NCBI RefSeq assembly: GCF_024721115.1
Contig: NZ_JAMDHK010000007.1
Span: 69,041 to 133,040, forward strand
Length of the DNA: 64,000 nucleotides
Origin: Salipiger pentaromativorans
Lineage (GTDB): Bacteria > Pseudomonadota > Alphaproteobacteria > Rhodobacterales > Rhodobacteraceae
Direction: 5' to 3'
Under the pieces are notes generated by a model. It saw only the letters and a program-made list of their open reading frames with translations, made no database searches and was not told the DNA's origin. Shown in pieces: positions 39,005-46,767 of this stretch; the stretch's first letter is position 1, and the number at the start of each line of letters is the position of its first letter. Position numbers and translations under genes: made by a program.

Positions 39005-40213
39005 TCAGATCAGGGTTAACACGGTCTTGAAATGCACATCCCAGCCCGGAAGGGCCGCCCCCTCTGCGCTGCGCATCTCGCTGTCCGGATCCGCCCGACG
39101 ATCTTCGGCCATCCTTCTTATCTTGTCGGCCCAAAGATAACGCTTTGATACGTTTGCGTAAACGGGAATATCCCCAAGAACTTCCCGGAGCACGGGCAAA
39201 TCATTGGCCAGCACCGGCACACCCAGCGCAGCGGCCTCCATCGGCGGCAGGCCATAGCCTTCTGCATGGCTCGGGAACAGCAACCCGGCACTGCCTCTCA
39301 GCAGCGCCGCCACCTGGTGGTCATCCAGCCCGGGCAGTTCGTGCACCCGCGCGATACCCCGGTCGAGCCGCGCAAAGACCCCGGCATTGTTCCAGCCCCG
39401 CCCGCCGCAGATCAGCAGATCGGCATCGGGCGCCTCTTGCTCCCAGATGTCCAGCAGCAACGCATGGTTCTTGCGCGGCTCGACGGTGCCCAGCACCACG
39501 AAATAGCGCCGTCCGCTCCAGGGCCCCTCCGGCGCCGCAGAGGGCACCGGCACGGGCACCCCCAGATGCGCCACGACGGTTTCCGGCGCCAGCCCCAGCG
39601 GCCCGAGGTGCCGCCGCAGATCCCGCTCCGTCTGCCGGGAATTGCAGATCACCAAATCGGCAAAGCGCCCGGTGCGCAGCAGAAAGCCCCGGAACCGCTC
39701 CGGGATGCCGGCGGCCTGATAGGCCGGGTAATCCAGCGGGATGGTGTCGTGCAGCAGCACGGCAATCTTCATGCCCGGCACCCGGCGCAGCGCGCCCACC
39801 ACCCGGTCGGTGAGGTTCGTGTGCCCGGTGTTGAGGTAATGCGTACCTGCGGGCAGGCGCCGCCGCAGCATGCGGGGCAGCCAGTGCGGCAGACAGCGCG
39901 CGACGGCCACCCGGCGCAGCGCGGTTTCCGCGCCCGCACGCGCGGCATCGCGCCCGCGCAGGCGCGACAGACGGTCGGGCGCCGGCCAGTCGTTGGCGTC
40001 GAGACGGCGCTTGAGTTCGGCGCAGCCCCGGCGATCCAGCAGAAGATAGCCCAGCGAAGACCGCACCAGCCCGTAGAGCGGCCCGGTGTCGAGAAGCTGC
40101 GCCAGATAAGCGTATTCGACCCGGTCGATGCCGGTGAATGGCCGCCCCGCCCGCGACACCAGCCGCGTCAGGTCGAGCAGGCGCGGCGGCGCCTCAGCGG
40201 TCGTAATGTCCAT
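39005..40213 (-). CDS. Glycosyltransferase family 4-type
   Basis: 402 residues from the ATG at 40213, which overlaps the galE end by 20 bases; an ATG at 40234 is possible. It has a GT-B fold. The nucleotide-sugar domain carries VVLGTVEPRKNHALLLDIWE and the E-x7-E motif in SHAEGYGLPPMEAAALGVP, which is typical of GT4 enzymes. The N-terminal domain has RPFTGIDRVEYAYLAQLL. The likely role is addition of a hexose to a polysaccharide unit. The overlap with galE suggests coupling and hints that UDP-galactose could be the donor, but that is inference. Confidence 0.88.
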   Translation of the reverse strand: MDITTAEAPPRLLDLTRLVSRAGRPFTGIDRVEYAYLAQLLDTGPLYGLVRSSLGYLLLDRRGCAELKRRLDANDWPAPDRLSRLRGRDAARAGAETALRRVAVARCLPHWLPRMLRRRLPAGTHYLNTGHTNLTDRVVGALRRVPGMKIAVLLHDTIPLDYPAYQAAGIPERFRGFLLRTGRFADLVICNSRQTERDLRRHLGPLGLAPETVVAHLGVPVPVPSAAPEGPWSGRRYFVVLGTVEPRKNHALLLDIWEQEAPDADLLICGGRGWNNAGVFARLDRGIARVHELPGLDDHQVAALLRGSAGLLFPSHAEGYGLPPMEAAALGVPVLANDLPVLREVLGDIPVYANVSKRYLWADKIRRMAEDRRADPDSEMRSAEGAALPGWDVHFKTVLTLI

Positions 40214-41177
40214 TCCGGTGCCATCGCCACGCATCGGCGATCATCTCCGCCATGGTCGAGCGCCCGGGCGCCCAGCCGAGTTCGGCGGCGGCACGGGTCG
40301 AACCCGAGACAAGCTTGGTCGCGTCGCCGGCCCGGCGCGGCCCGATGCTGTAGGGCACCTCGCGATTGGTCACCGCGCGCGATGCCTCGACCACCTCGCG
40401 CACCGAGAACCCCTTGCCGGTGCCCAGGTTGAAGACCCGGCTCGGCTTGCCATCCCGCAGCCATTTCAGGCCGAGAAGATGCGCATCGACCAGATCCATC
40501 ACATGCACATAATCGCGAATGCAGGTGCCGTCGGGCGTGTCGTAATCCTCGCCGTGAATGGTCAGCGCCGGGCGCGTGCCGACGATCGCTTCCAGCATCA
40601 CGGGGATCAGATGGGTCTCGGGACGGTGATGTTCGCCCACCTCGCCCTCGGGATCGGCACCCGCCACGTTGAAATAACGGAAGATCACATGGCGCAGCCC
40701 GTAGGCGGCCTCGAAATCGCGCAGGATGTTCTCGACCGCGCGCTTGGACGCGCCATAGGCGTTGAGCGGCTCCTGCGGCGTGGTTTCGTCCAGCACCACA
40801 TTATCGTGTTCGCCATAGGTGGCGCAGGTCGAGGAGAAGACGAAGTTCAGACAGTTGGCGGCGGTGGCCGCCTCGATCAGCGTCAGCGAGCCCTCGACAT
40901 TGTTGCGCCAGTAGCGGCCCGGTTCGGACATCGCTTCGCCCACCTGGCTGAGCGCGGCGAAATGCATCACGGCGGCGGGCCGGTATTTGGCAAAGACCTC
41001 ATCCAGCCGGGCACGGTCGGAAAGTTCGCCCCGTTCGAACGGGCCGAACTTGACCGCGTCCTGCCAGCCGGTGACCAGATTGTCATAGGTAACGGGGGTA
41101 AAGCCTGCCGCGTTCAGAACCTTGCAGGCGTGCGAGCCGATATAGCCCGCACCGCCGGTCACCAGAACATGCGTCAC
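40194..41177 (-). CDS. galE: UDP-glucose 4-epimerase
   Basis: 327 residues from a GTG start at 41177. It interconverts UDP-glucose and UDP-galactose with bound NAD. The Rossmann motif GGAGYIGSH is at residues 8-16. The active site has the serine/threonine in SSTCATYG (about 115-122) and the YxxxK pair Y141 and K145. The sequence FNLGTGKGFSVREVV is a GalE hallmark. It begins five bases after the galU stop and overlaps the next glycosyltransferase gene. Together with GalU it supplies UDP-Glc and UDP-Gal for the glycan genes downstream. Confidence 0.96.
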   Translation of the reverse strand: MTHVLVTGGAGYIGSHACKVLNAAGFTPVTYDNLVTGWQDAVKFGPFERGELSDRARLDEVFAKYRPAAVMHFAALSQVGEAMSEPGRYWRNNVEGSLTLIEAATAANCLNFVFSSTCATYGEHDNVVLDETTPQEPLNAYGASKRAVENILRDFEAAYGLRHVIFRYFNVAGADPEGEVGEHHRPETHLIPVMLEAIVGTRPALTIHGEDYDTPDGTCIRDYVHVMDLVDAHLLGLKWLRDGKPSRVFNLGTGKGFSVREVVEASRAVTNREVPYSIGPRRAGDATKLVSGSTRAAAELGWAPGRSTMAEMIADAWRWHRNGHYDR

Positions 41178-41182
41178 GCGGA

Positions 41183-42073
41183 TTACTCCGCCGCTTTGCG
41201 CGCCGCAACGACCTCGTGCAGATAGGCTTCGAGATCGTCGCGCAGCTCCTCACGCTCCAGGCCGAAGGCAACGGTGGCCTGGAGGAACCCGGCCTTGGAC
41301 CCGCAATCGTAGCGCCGGCCGTTGAAGCGATAACCATAGACGCCTTCGCCGTCGATCTCGTCGGCGATGGCATCGGTGAGCTGGATCTCGCCCCCGGCAC
41401 CGGACTTCATCTTGTTGAGGTTCCTGAGCACCTGCGGCGACAGGATGTAGCGTCCGATCACGGCAAGATTCGAGGGCGCCTCGCCCGCCTTGGGTTTTTC
41501 GACCATGGCCCTGACCGACACCATCGAACCCATGTCCTCTTTCACGTCGAGAATGCCGTAGGACGACGCCTTGTCGGCGGGCACTTCCATCGCCGCGACC
41601 ATGTTGCCGCCGGTTTCCTCATACGCCTCGACCATCTGCTGCAGGCAGGGTTTGTCGGCTGCGATCACGTCGTCAGGCAGCATGACGGCAAAGGGCTCGT
41701 TGCCGATCAGCCGGCGCGCGCACCAGACCGCGTGGCCCAGGCCCAGCGCCTTGTGCTGGCGGATATAGGCGATCTCGCCCGAATCCATGTTGGTGGATTT
41801 GAGCACTTCAAGCAGCTTGTCCTTGCCCTTCTTCTTCAGCTCCTGTTCGAGCTGCGGGGCGTGGTCGAAATAATCCTCAAGAGCGCCCTTGCCCCGCGAG
41901 GTCACGAAGATGAACTCCTTGATGCCGGCGGCGCGCGCTTCGTCGATGGCGTATTGCACAAGCGGCCGATCGACCAGCGTCATGATCTCTTTGGGAACCG
42001 ATTTCGTCGCCGGGAGGAACCGCGTGCCAAGCCCCGCAACCGGGAAAATCGCCTTTGTAACCTTGTTGCGCAT
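41183..42073 (-). CDS. galU: UTP-glucose-1-phosphate uridylyltransferase
   Basis: 296 residues. It makes UDP-glucose from UTP and glucose-1-phosphate. The nucleotidyltransferase signature GLGTRFLPATKSVPKE is at residues 14-29, and AVMLPDDVIAADKPCLQQM is the UDP-glucose pyrophosphorylase pattern around its metal site. Length is normal for bacterial GalU. The start is the ATG after GAGGATCAGG. A promoter candidate lies about 62 bases upstream, with an inverted repeat TTAACGA-CA-TCGTTTAA in the leader. Confidence 0.97.
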   Translation of the reverse strand: MRNKVTKAIFPVAGLGTRFLPATKSVPKEIMTLVDRPLVQYAIDEARAAGIKEFIFVTSRGKGALEDYFDHAPQLEQELKKKGKDKLLEVLKSTNMDSGEIAYIRQHKALGLGHAVWCARRLIGNEPFAVMLPDDVIAADKPCLQQMVEAYEETGGNMVAAMEVPADKASSYGILDVKEDMGSMVSVRAMVEKPKAGEAPSNLAVIGRYILSPQVLRNLNKMKSGAGGEIQLTDAIADEIDGEGVYGYRFNGRRYDCGSKAGFLQATVAFGLEREELRDDLEAYLHEVVAARKAAE

Positions 42074-42134
42074 TATACCTGATCCTCAAATTCCAAGGGA
42101 CGTCTTAACGACATCGTTTAAACTTTTCCCTAAC

Positions 42135-42163
42135 ACGATATTGTTGCCGAGAACACAGGACAA
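42135..42163 (-). promoter_or_regulatory. Promoter candidate of the galU operon
   Basis: On the minus strand TTGTCC (42163-42158) and TATCGT (42140-42135) are spaced by 17 bases. They lie in the 141-base gap between the GT2 gene and galU. The match is moderate, so transcription could also read through from cysQ. Confidence 0.42.
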
Positions 42164-42214
42164 ATAAGGCAATTTTGCGATATTGGCGGGGGATTGTCGC
42201 GGCATAGGAGATAA

Positions 42215-43447
42215 TCAGCCGATGCCGCGAATTTCGGCGATCCGCCGCAGCTCTGCACGCAAACGAGGCCCGAAAAACCATGGCCGGATGGCCGCGCCGC
42301 TGCGCTCGCTGCGGCCCCAGAGCCCGCCGATCTGCTCCCAATAGCCGTCCGGGTGAAACCGCAGCCGGTGATAGAGCGCGGTATGCGAAAACCGGAAAAT
42401 GCTGACGATCCGGCCCTCGCCGGCCAGCCGCGCCGCCTCCCTGCGCATCGCCGACCGTTTCCAGACCCGTCCCGACAGCACCGCGCGCGGTGCGCCCGGC
42501 CGGCCAGGGAACGGCAGAAACGGCGCCTCCGCCGGCGGGATCGGCGCCGCGCCGCCGACAGCCCGCCCCTGACCGGCCCGCCAGCCGCGATCCAGCCCGC
42601 GCATCAGCCGCAACACATCGTCGGGCCCGAGCGGACCGCGCCGCATGTAATCGAGCAGGCCCCGGCGCTGCCTTGCGCGGAAGGCCCTCCAGGCGGCGAT
42701 GCGCTCTGCCTCCGGACAGTGCTTGGCCAGAAACACCGCCATAGAGGCGCCGATTTCGCTCAGATCGCGCGGCGTGCGGTCGGCGGCGCGGCGGTCGCTG
42801 GCCGCATAGCCGTGATGAACCTGCGCCAGCGGCACCACGGCCGTGGCATGGCCGGCTGCGGCATGGCGCAGGTCGAGATCGGTTTCGTCGAGGAAGAAGC
42901 GAAAGGCCGGATCGAACCCACCCATCGCCGCCAGCACCGAACGCCGATGCGCCATGTTGGTGCCCTGCAACTTGATCGCCGCGCCGGGATCCGGGCGCAG
43001 CACGCGCGGCGCCATGCCCTCCAGCGGCAGCTCGGCCTCTTCCGCTTGCGAGGTCACGCTGCGGGCGCGCCATTGATAGTCGATCCCGTTGCGCCCCCGC
43101 ACATAGCCGCCCGCCGAGGCCACCTCGGGATCGGAAAAGGGCGCTGCCAGATGGGTCAGCCAGGTGGGTTCGGGAACCGCGTCGTCGTCGAGAAAGGCCA
43201 CGACCTCGCCCGCCGCCTGCGCAATCCCGAGATTGCGCGCCGCCGAGATATTGGCCTCGTCATAGTGCAGCAGCTTGATCTGTGCCGCGTCGGGGCGGGC
43301 GGCGACCGCGGCGGCGCCCTCTGGGCAGGCCACCACGATCACCTCGAAGCGGGGATAGTCGAGCTGCGCCACGCCGGTCAGGCAGAGGGTCAGCGCATCC
43401 GGGCGACCCCGGCTTACGATCACCAAGCTGACCGGCAGCGGCTCCAT
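42215..43447 (-). CDS. Glycosyltransferase family 2
   Basis: 410 residues. The N-terminal GT-A domain starts VSLVIVSRGRPDALTLCLTG and has the metal motif DDD in VVAFLDDDAVPEPTWLTHLA (about residues 85-105). A further conserved segment is FFLDETDLDLRHAAAGHATA. The C-terminal 150 residues are rich in arginine and less typical. A role in polysaccharide assembly is likely; donor and acceptor are unknown. It starts seven bases after the cysQ stop, so the two are probably one transcript. Confidence 0.88.
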   Translation of the reverse strand: MEPLPVSLVIVSRGRPDALTLCLTGVAQLDYPRFEVIVVACPEGAAAVAARPDAAQIKLLHYDEANISAARNLGIAQAAGEVVAFLDDDAVPEPTWLTHLAAPFSDPEVASAGGYVRGRNGIDYQWRARSVTSQAEEAELPLEGMAPRVLRPDPGAAIKLQGTNMAHRRSVLAAMGGFDPAFRFFLDETDLDLRHAAAGHATAVVPLAQVHHGYAASDRRAADRTPRDLSEIGASMAVFLAKHCPEAERIAAWRAFRARQRRGLLDYMRRGPLGPDDVLRLMRGLDRGWRAGQGRAVGGAAPIPPAEAPFLPFPGRPGAPRAVLSGRVWKRSAMRREAARLAGEGRIVSIFRFSHTALYHRLRFHPDGYWEQIGGLWGRSERSGAAIRPWFFGPRLRAELRRIAEIRGIG

Positions 43448-43454
43448 GCCGGGC

Positions 43455-44252
43455 TCAGCCCTCTTTCAGCTCCACGCCGGGCGCGTAGGCAATGAAGAAC
43501 GGGTTCGCGAACCCGGCCTTGCCATAGGCCAGCGGCGTGTGATCGTCGAAGCGCACCACGCGCCCGCCGGCACCGTTCAGCACCGCGTGGCCGGCGGCGG
43601 TGTCCCACTCCATCGTGCGGCCGAGGCGCGGGTAGAGATCCGCCTCGCCGGTCGCGACCAGGCAGAACTTCAGCGAGGAGCCGGCGCTCTTGGAATCCTT
43701 GACCGAATATTGGTTGATATAGGCGTCGGTCGCCTCGTCGCGATGCGATTTCGAGGCCACAACCATCAGCGCCGAATTGTCCGCATCCGACACCGACAGC
43801 GGCGTCAGCGCGCCCGGGGTCTCCTTGTCGAAGGGTCCGGCCTCTTCCACCGACTTGCCCAGCGCATCGGTGTAGAACATGCGGCCCCTGGCCGGCGCAT
43901 AGACGACACCGCGCGTCGGCACGCCCTCTTCGACCAGCGCGATGTTCACGGTGAAATCGCCGCGGCGCTTGACGAATTCCTTGGTGCCGTCCAGCGGGTC
44001 GACGATGAGAAATGTCATCACCTCCTGCGTGTGGCTGTCGGCTTGCTCTTCGGTCACCAGCGCGACATCCGGAAACACCTCGCGCAGACCGGCCGAGATC
44101 AATTCATCGGCGGCCTCGTCGGCCTCGGTCACGGGGCTCTGATCCGACTTCGATTTCACCTCGAAATCGTCGCTGTTGTAGATCTCCATGATCTTGTCGC
44201 CCGCCTCGAGCGCAAGCCGCCGCATCACCTGAACGAGAGTTTCGTAATTCAA
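43455..44252 (-). CDS. cysQ: 3'(2'),5'-bisphosphate nucleotidase
   Basis: 265 residues from a TTG start at 44252, supported by AAGGAG seven bases upstream; the frame runs on upstream but only as shadow sequence. It removes the 3'-phosphate of PAP, the by-product of PAPS-dependent sulfation and sulfate reduction. The metal-binding motif of the inositol-phosphatase superfamily, DPLDGTKEF, is at residues 85-93, with D44 in VTEADEAADE and the C-terminal MEWDTAAGHAVLNGAGG. It opens the polysaccharide locus that ends in a sulfotransferase gene, which gives it a specific reason to be there. Confidence 0.95.
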   Translation of the reverse strand: MNYETLVQVMRRLALEAGDKIMEIYNSDDFEVKSKSDQSPVTEADEAADELISAGLREVFPDVALVTEEQADSHTQEVMTFLIVDPLDGTKEFVKRRGDFTVNIALVEEGVPTRGVVYAPARGRMFYTDALGKSVEEAGPFDKETPGALTPLSVSDADNSALMVVASKSHRDEATDAYINQYSVKDSKSAGSSLKFCLVATGEADLYPRLGRTMEWDTAAGHAVLNGAGGRVVRFDDHTPLAYGKAGFANPFFIAYAPGVELKEG

Positions 44253-44378
44253 AGCCGATCTCCTTTTCCGCACCAAAGCGGGTTTATTGATTTGAAAGTC
44301 TCCTCCCCTTATGCTGCCCCTCATCAAGATGGGCAAGAAGACCCGTCGCCCCCAGACGCGCATCGGAGCAGTGCCGCC

Positions 44379-45209
44379 ATGTTTCAGACCACGAAGCCAC
44401 GTTCGCGGCTGGGTTCCGCGCTCTATATCGCCGAACTGATCTATCACAACTCGGTCCGCGCGGTGCGCAAGAGCCATGGCAACGCCTTCATGGCGCTGTT
44501 CATGAACATGCTGCAGACGATCATCTTCGTGCTCGCCTTCTACTTCATGTTCCAGATCCTGGGCATGCGCAGCACGGCGATCCGCGGCGACTTCATGATC
44601 TACATCATGACCGGCGTGTTCCTCTACATGACCCATTCCAAGACGCTGGGTGCCGTGGTCGGCTCGGAAGGGCCCGCCAGCCCGATGATGCAGCACGCGC
44701 CGATGAACACAGCCATCGCCATCGCCTCGGCGATGCTCAGCACGCTCTATATCCAGATCCTGTCGCTGGTCTTCATCCTCTTTGTCTATGACGTGGCCTT
44801 CAATCCCTTCGTCATGCAGGAGATTCATGATCCCATCGGCTGCCTCGCGATGATCCTGCTGTCGTGGTTCTCGGGCGCGGCCATCGGCATGGTGTTCCTG
44901 GCGGCGAAACCCTGGTTCCCGACGCCGGTGCAGATCATCACCACCGTCTATCAGCGGGCGAACATGATCGCGTCGGGCAAGATGTTCGTCGCCAACTCGC
45001 TGCCCAGCTACATGCTGGTGATGTTCGACTGGAACCCGCTCTTCCACACCATCGACCAGTCGCGCGGCCATGCCTTCGTCGATTACAACCCCCGCAACTC
45101 GAGCTGGGAATACGCGCTCTACCTGTCCCTCGTGCTGATCATGATCGGGTTGATGGGCGAATTCTACACCCGCAAACACGCCTCCGCCTCCTGGGGCGCC
45201 CGCCGCTAA
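44379..45209 (+). CDS. ABC-2 type polysaccharide export permease (KpsM-like)
   Basis: 276 residues from the ATG at 44379. About six membrane segments are visible, including TIIFVLAFYFMFQILGM, LYIQILSLVFILFVYDVAF and LYLSLVLIMIGLMGEFY. The sequence fits ABC-2 exporters of capsule polysaccharide, and the pattern FDWNPLFHTIDQSRG is typical of this group. No ATPase gene is next to it, so the partner must be encoded elsewhere. It is divergent from cysQ with a spacer of 126 bases, so its expression may be linked to that of the glycan operon. Confidence 0.85.
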   Translation: MFQTTKPRSRLGSALYIAELIYHNSVRAVRKSHGNAFMALFMNMLQTIIFVLAFYFMFQILGMRSTAIRGDFMIYIMTGVFLYMTHSKTLGAVVGSEGPASPMMQHAPMNTAIAIASAMLSTLYIQILSLVFILFVYDVAFNPFVMQEIHDPIGCLAMILLSWFSGAAIGMVFLAAKPWFPTPVQIITTVYQRANMIASGKMFVANSLPSYMLVMFDWNPLFHTIDQSRGHAFVDYNPRNSSWEYALYLSLVLIMIGLMGEFYTRKHASASWGARR

Positions 45210-45303
45210 GCCCACCCCCTCGCAGGCAGGAATTCCTCACTTTGGGACGCGGCGGCGCTGCGCTATCCTGACCGCAAGAGGATTTTGCCGAGAGGAGATC
45301 GGG

Positions 45304-45918
45304 ATGTTCCCCAAGGGTGTCTTTCTGGCCATGGGCCTGTGCCTCGCCACGCCGCTCGCAGCGCAGGACCTGCCTGCGCTGTTCGATGTGACCGGCGTTG
45401 CGGCAAACGATGTGCTGAATGTGCGGGCCGCGCCCGATGCGGCGGCCCCGGTCGTCGGGGCGCTGGCGCACAACGCGCAATTCGTCGAGGTCACCGCCGT
45501 AAACGCGGCGGGCACCTGGGGGCGTGTGAATCTCGGCGAGGGCGCGGGCTGGGCCTCGCTGTCCTTTCTGGCGATGCAGGCCGGCAGCGTCCTTCCCGAC
45601 GCGCAGGAGGTGACCTGTTTCGGCACCGAACCCTTCTGGAGCTACAGCGTCACCGCAGATGGCGAAGCCACATGGTCGGCCATCGACGACGAGGTGGTCA
45701 CGATGCGCGCCGGGCCGATCCGCCGCGCCGACGCCCGGTTCGAGCCGTTCGTCTCGGTCGCCGGCGGCCCCGATCAGCAGGGCGTTCTGGTCATGCACAA
45801 GGATCCGCAATGCTCCGACGGCATGTCGGACAACCTGTACGGTCTGTCCGCCACCGTGGTGCTGACCGGCAAGCTCAGCCGCGCGGTGTCGGGCTGCTGC
45901 TCGCTGGAGCTGCCCTAA
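45304..45918 (+). CDS. Exported SH3-domain protein with COG3650-like C-terminus
   Basis: 204 residues with an export signal (FLAMGLCLATPLAAQ). An SH3b-like domain occupies about residues 27-92 (LNVRAAPDAAAPVVGALAHN, GRVNLGEGAGWASLSFLAM). The rest resembles COG3650-type proteins (VTCFGTEPFWSYSVTADGEA, MHKDPQCSDGMSDNLYG) and has paired cysteines near the end. SH3b domains often bind cell wall, and COG3650-like domains have no known activity. GAGAGGAGATC precedes the ATG. It is convergent with alkB. Confidence 0.82.
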   Translation: MFPKGVFLAMGLCLATPLAAQDLPALFDVTGVAANDVLNVRAAPDAAAPVVGALAHNAQFVEVTAVNAAGTWGRVNLGEGAGWASLSFLAMQAGSVLPDAQEVTCFGTEPFWSYSVTADGEATWSAIDDEVVTMRAGPIRRADARFEPFVSVAGGPDQQGVLVMHKDPQCSDGMSDNLYGLSATVVLTGKLSRAVSGCCSLELP

Positions 45919-45944
45919 CGGCGGGCGCCTGCCGGTCCGGCCCG

Positions 45945-46550
45945 TCAGGTGACCACCCGCAGCGTCAGATTGATCCGCCCGCCCTGTGGCAAGAGCGTGG
46001 ACGATCCGAAGCGGATCCGGTCCACGCCGTGGTGCTTCAGCCGCGCCGCGCCGCCCATCACCACCACATCTCCCGAACGCAGCCAGACCGACTCGGTCTT
46101 GCCGCCGCGGTCCTCATTGCCCATGCGGAACAGCCCCTCGTCGCCCAGCGAGACCGAGACCACCGGGCAGGAGAAATCCACCTCGTCGCGGTCCTGATGC
46201 AGCCCCATGCGGGCACCTTCGCCATACCAGTTGATAAGACAGCACTCGGGCGCGCGCGGGCAGTCGGCCACGGTCTCCCAGAGGGCCATGATCTCGTCCG
46301 GAATCGGTGGCCATCCCATGCCCTCGGGATGGCGCGGCTCATAGCGGTAGCCGCGCCGGTCGGTCACCCAGCCGAACCGCCCCGCCGAGGACATCCGCAC
46401 CGACATCTTCTGCCCGCGCGGCGTCACCGGCTGATAAAGCGGCGCCACGCGCAGACAATCGCGCAGACGCGCGACGACGGTCTCCTGTGCCGGACGGTCC
46501 AGAAAGCCGGAAAAGATCTGAAACCCGCGCCGCTCGATACGTTCCACCAT
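45945..46550 (-). CDS. alkB: Alpha-ketoglutarate-dependent DNA dioxygenase AlkB
   Basis: 201 residues. It repairs 1-methyladenine and 3-methylcytosine by oxidative demethylation with Fe(II) and 2-oxoglutarate. The iron ligands are H118 and D120 in GLHQDRDEVDF and H174 in RLKHHGVDRI, with 2-oxoglutarate-binding arginines R192 and R198 near the C-terminus. INWYGEGARMG is the family signature. It is divergent from dnaK with a 217-base spacer holding an RpoH-type promoter directed to dnaK. With the Ada-like gene it is the second alkylation-repair gene in the window. Confidence 0.92.
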   Translation of the reverse strand: MVERIERRGFQIFSGFLDRPAQETVVARLRDCLRVAPLYQPVTPRGQKMSVRMSSAGRFGWVTDRRGYRYEPRHPEGMGWPPIPDEIMALWETVADCPRAPECCLINWYGEGARMGLHQDRDEVDFSCPVVSVSLGDEGLFRMGNEDRGGKTESVWLRSGDVVVMGGAARLKHHGVDRIRFGSSTLLPQGGRINLTLRVVT

Positions 46551-46625
46551 GACCTCTTTTTTCGCATTCGCCCGCCCGCCGCAAAGAAAATCCAGTCATT
46601 TGCCGGAATCTCGCCGCGCAGGGCG

Positions 46626-46655
46626 CTTGCAGGGCTCAAACCCCCTCCTTATATA
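46626..46655 (+). promoter_or_regulatory. RpoH (sigma-32)-type heat-shock promoter of dnaKJ
   Basis: CTTGCA (46626-46631) and CTTATATA (46648-46655) are spaced by 16 bases, close to the alphaproteobacterial RpoH consensus CTTG-N17-CYTATNT. It is about 113 bases before the dnaK start. No HrcA-type CIRCE repeat was seen in the leader. Confidence 0.72.
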
Positions 46656-46767
46656 CCCTCCGAAGCCGCGAGGCCCCGGCCGGACGGCGCTTCACACCAG
46701 CGGGGCTGGATGCCGTAATCGGGTCCCTCGCCTCGCGTCATCGCCTTGACTACGAAAGGGATCGAAC

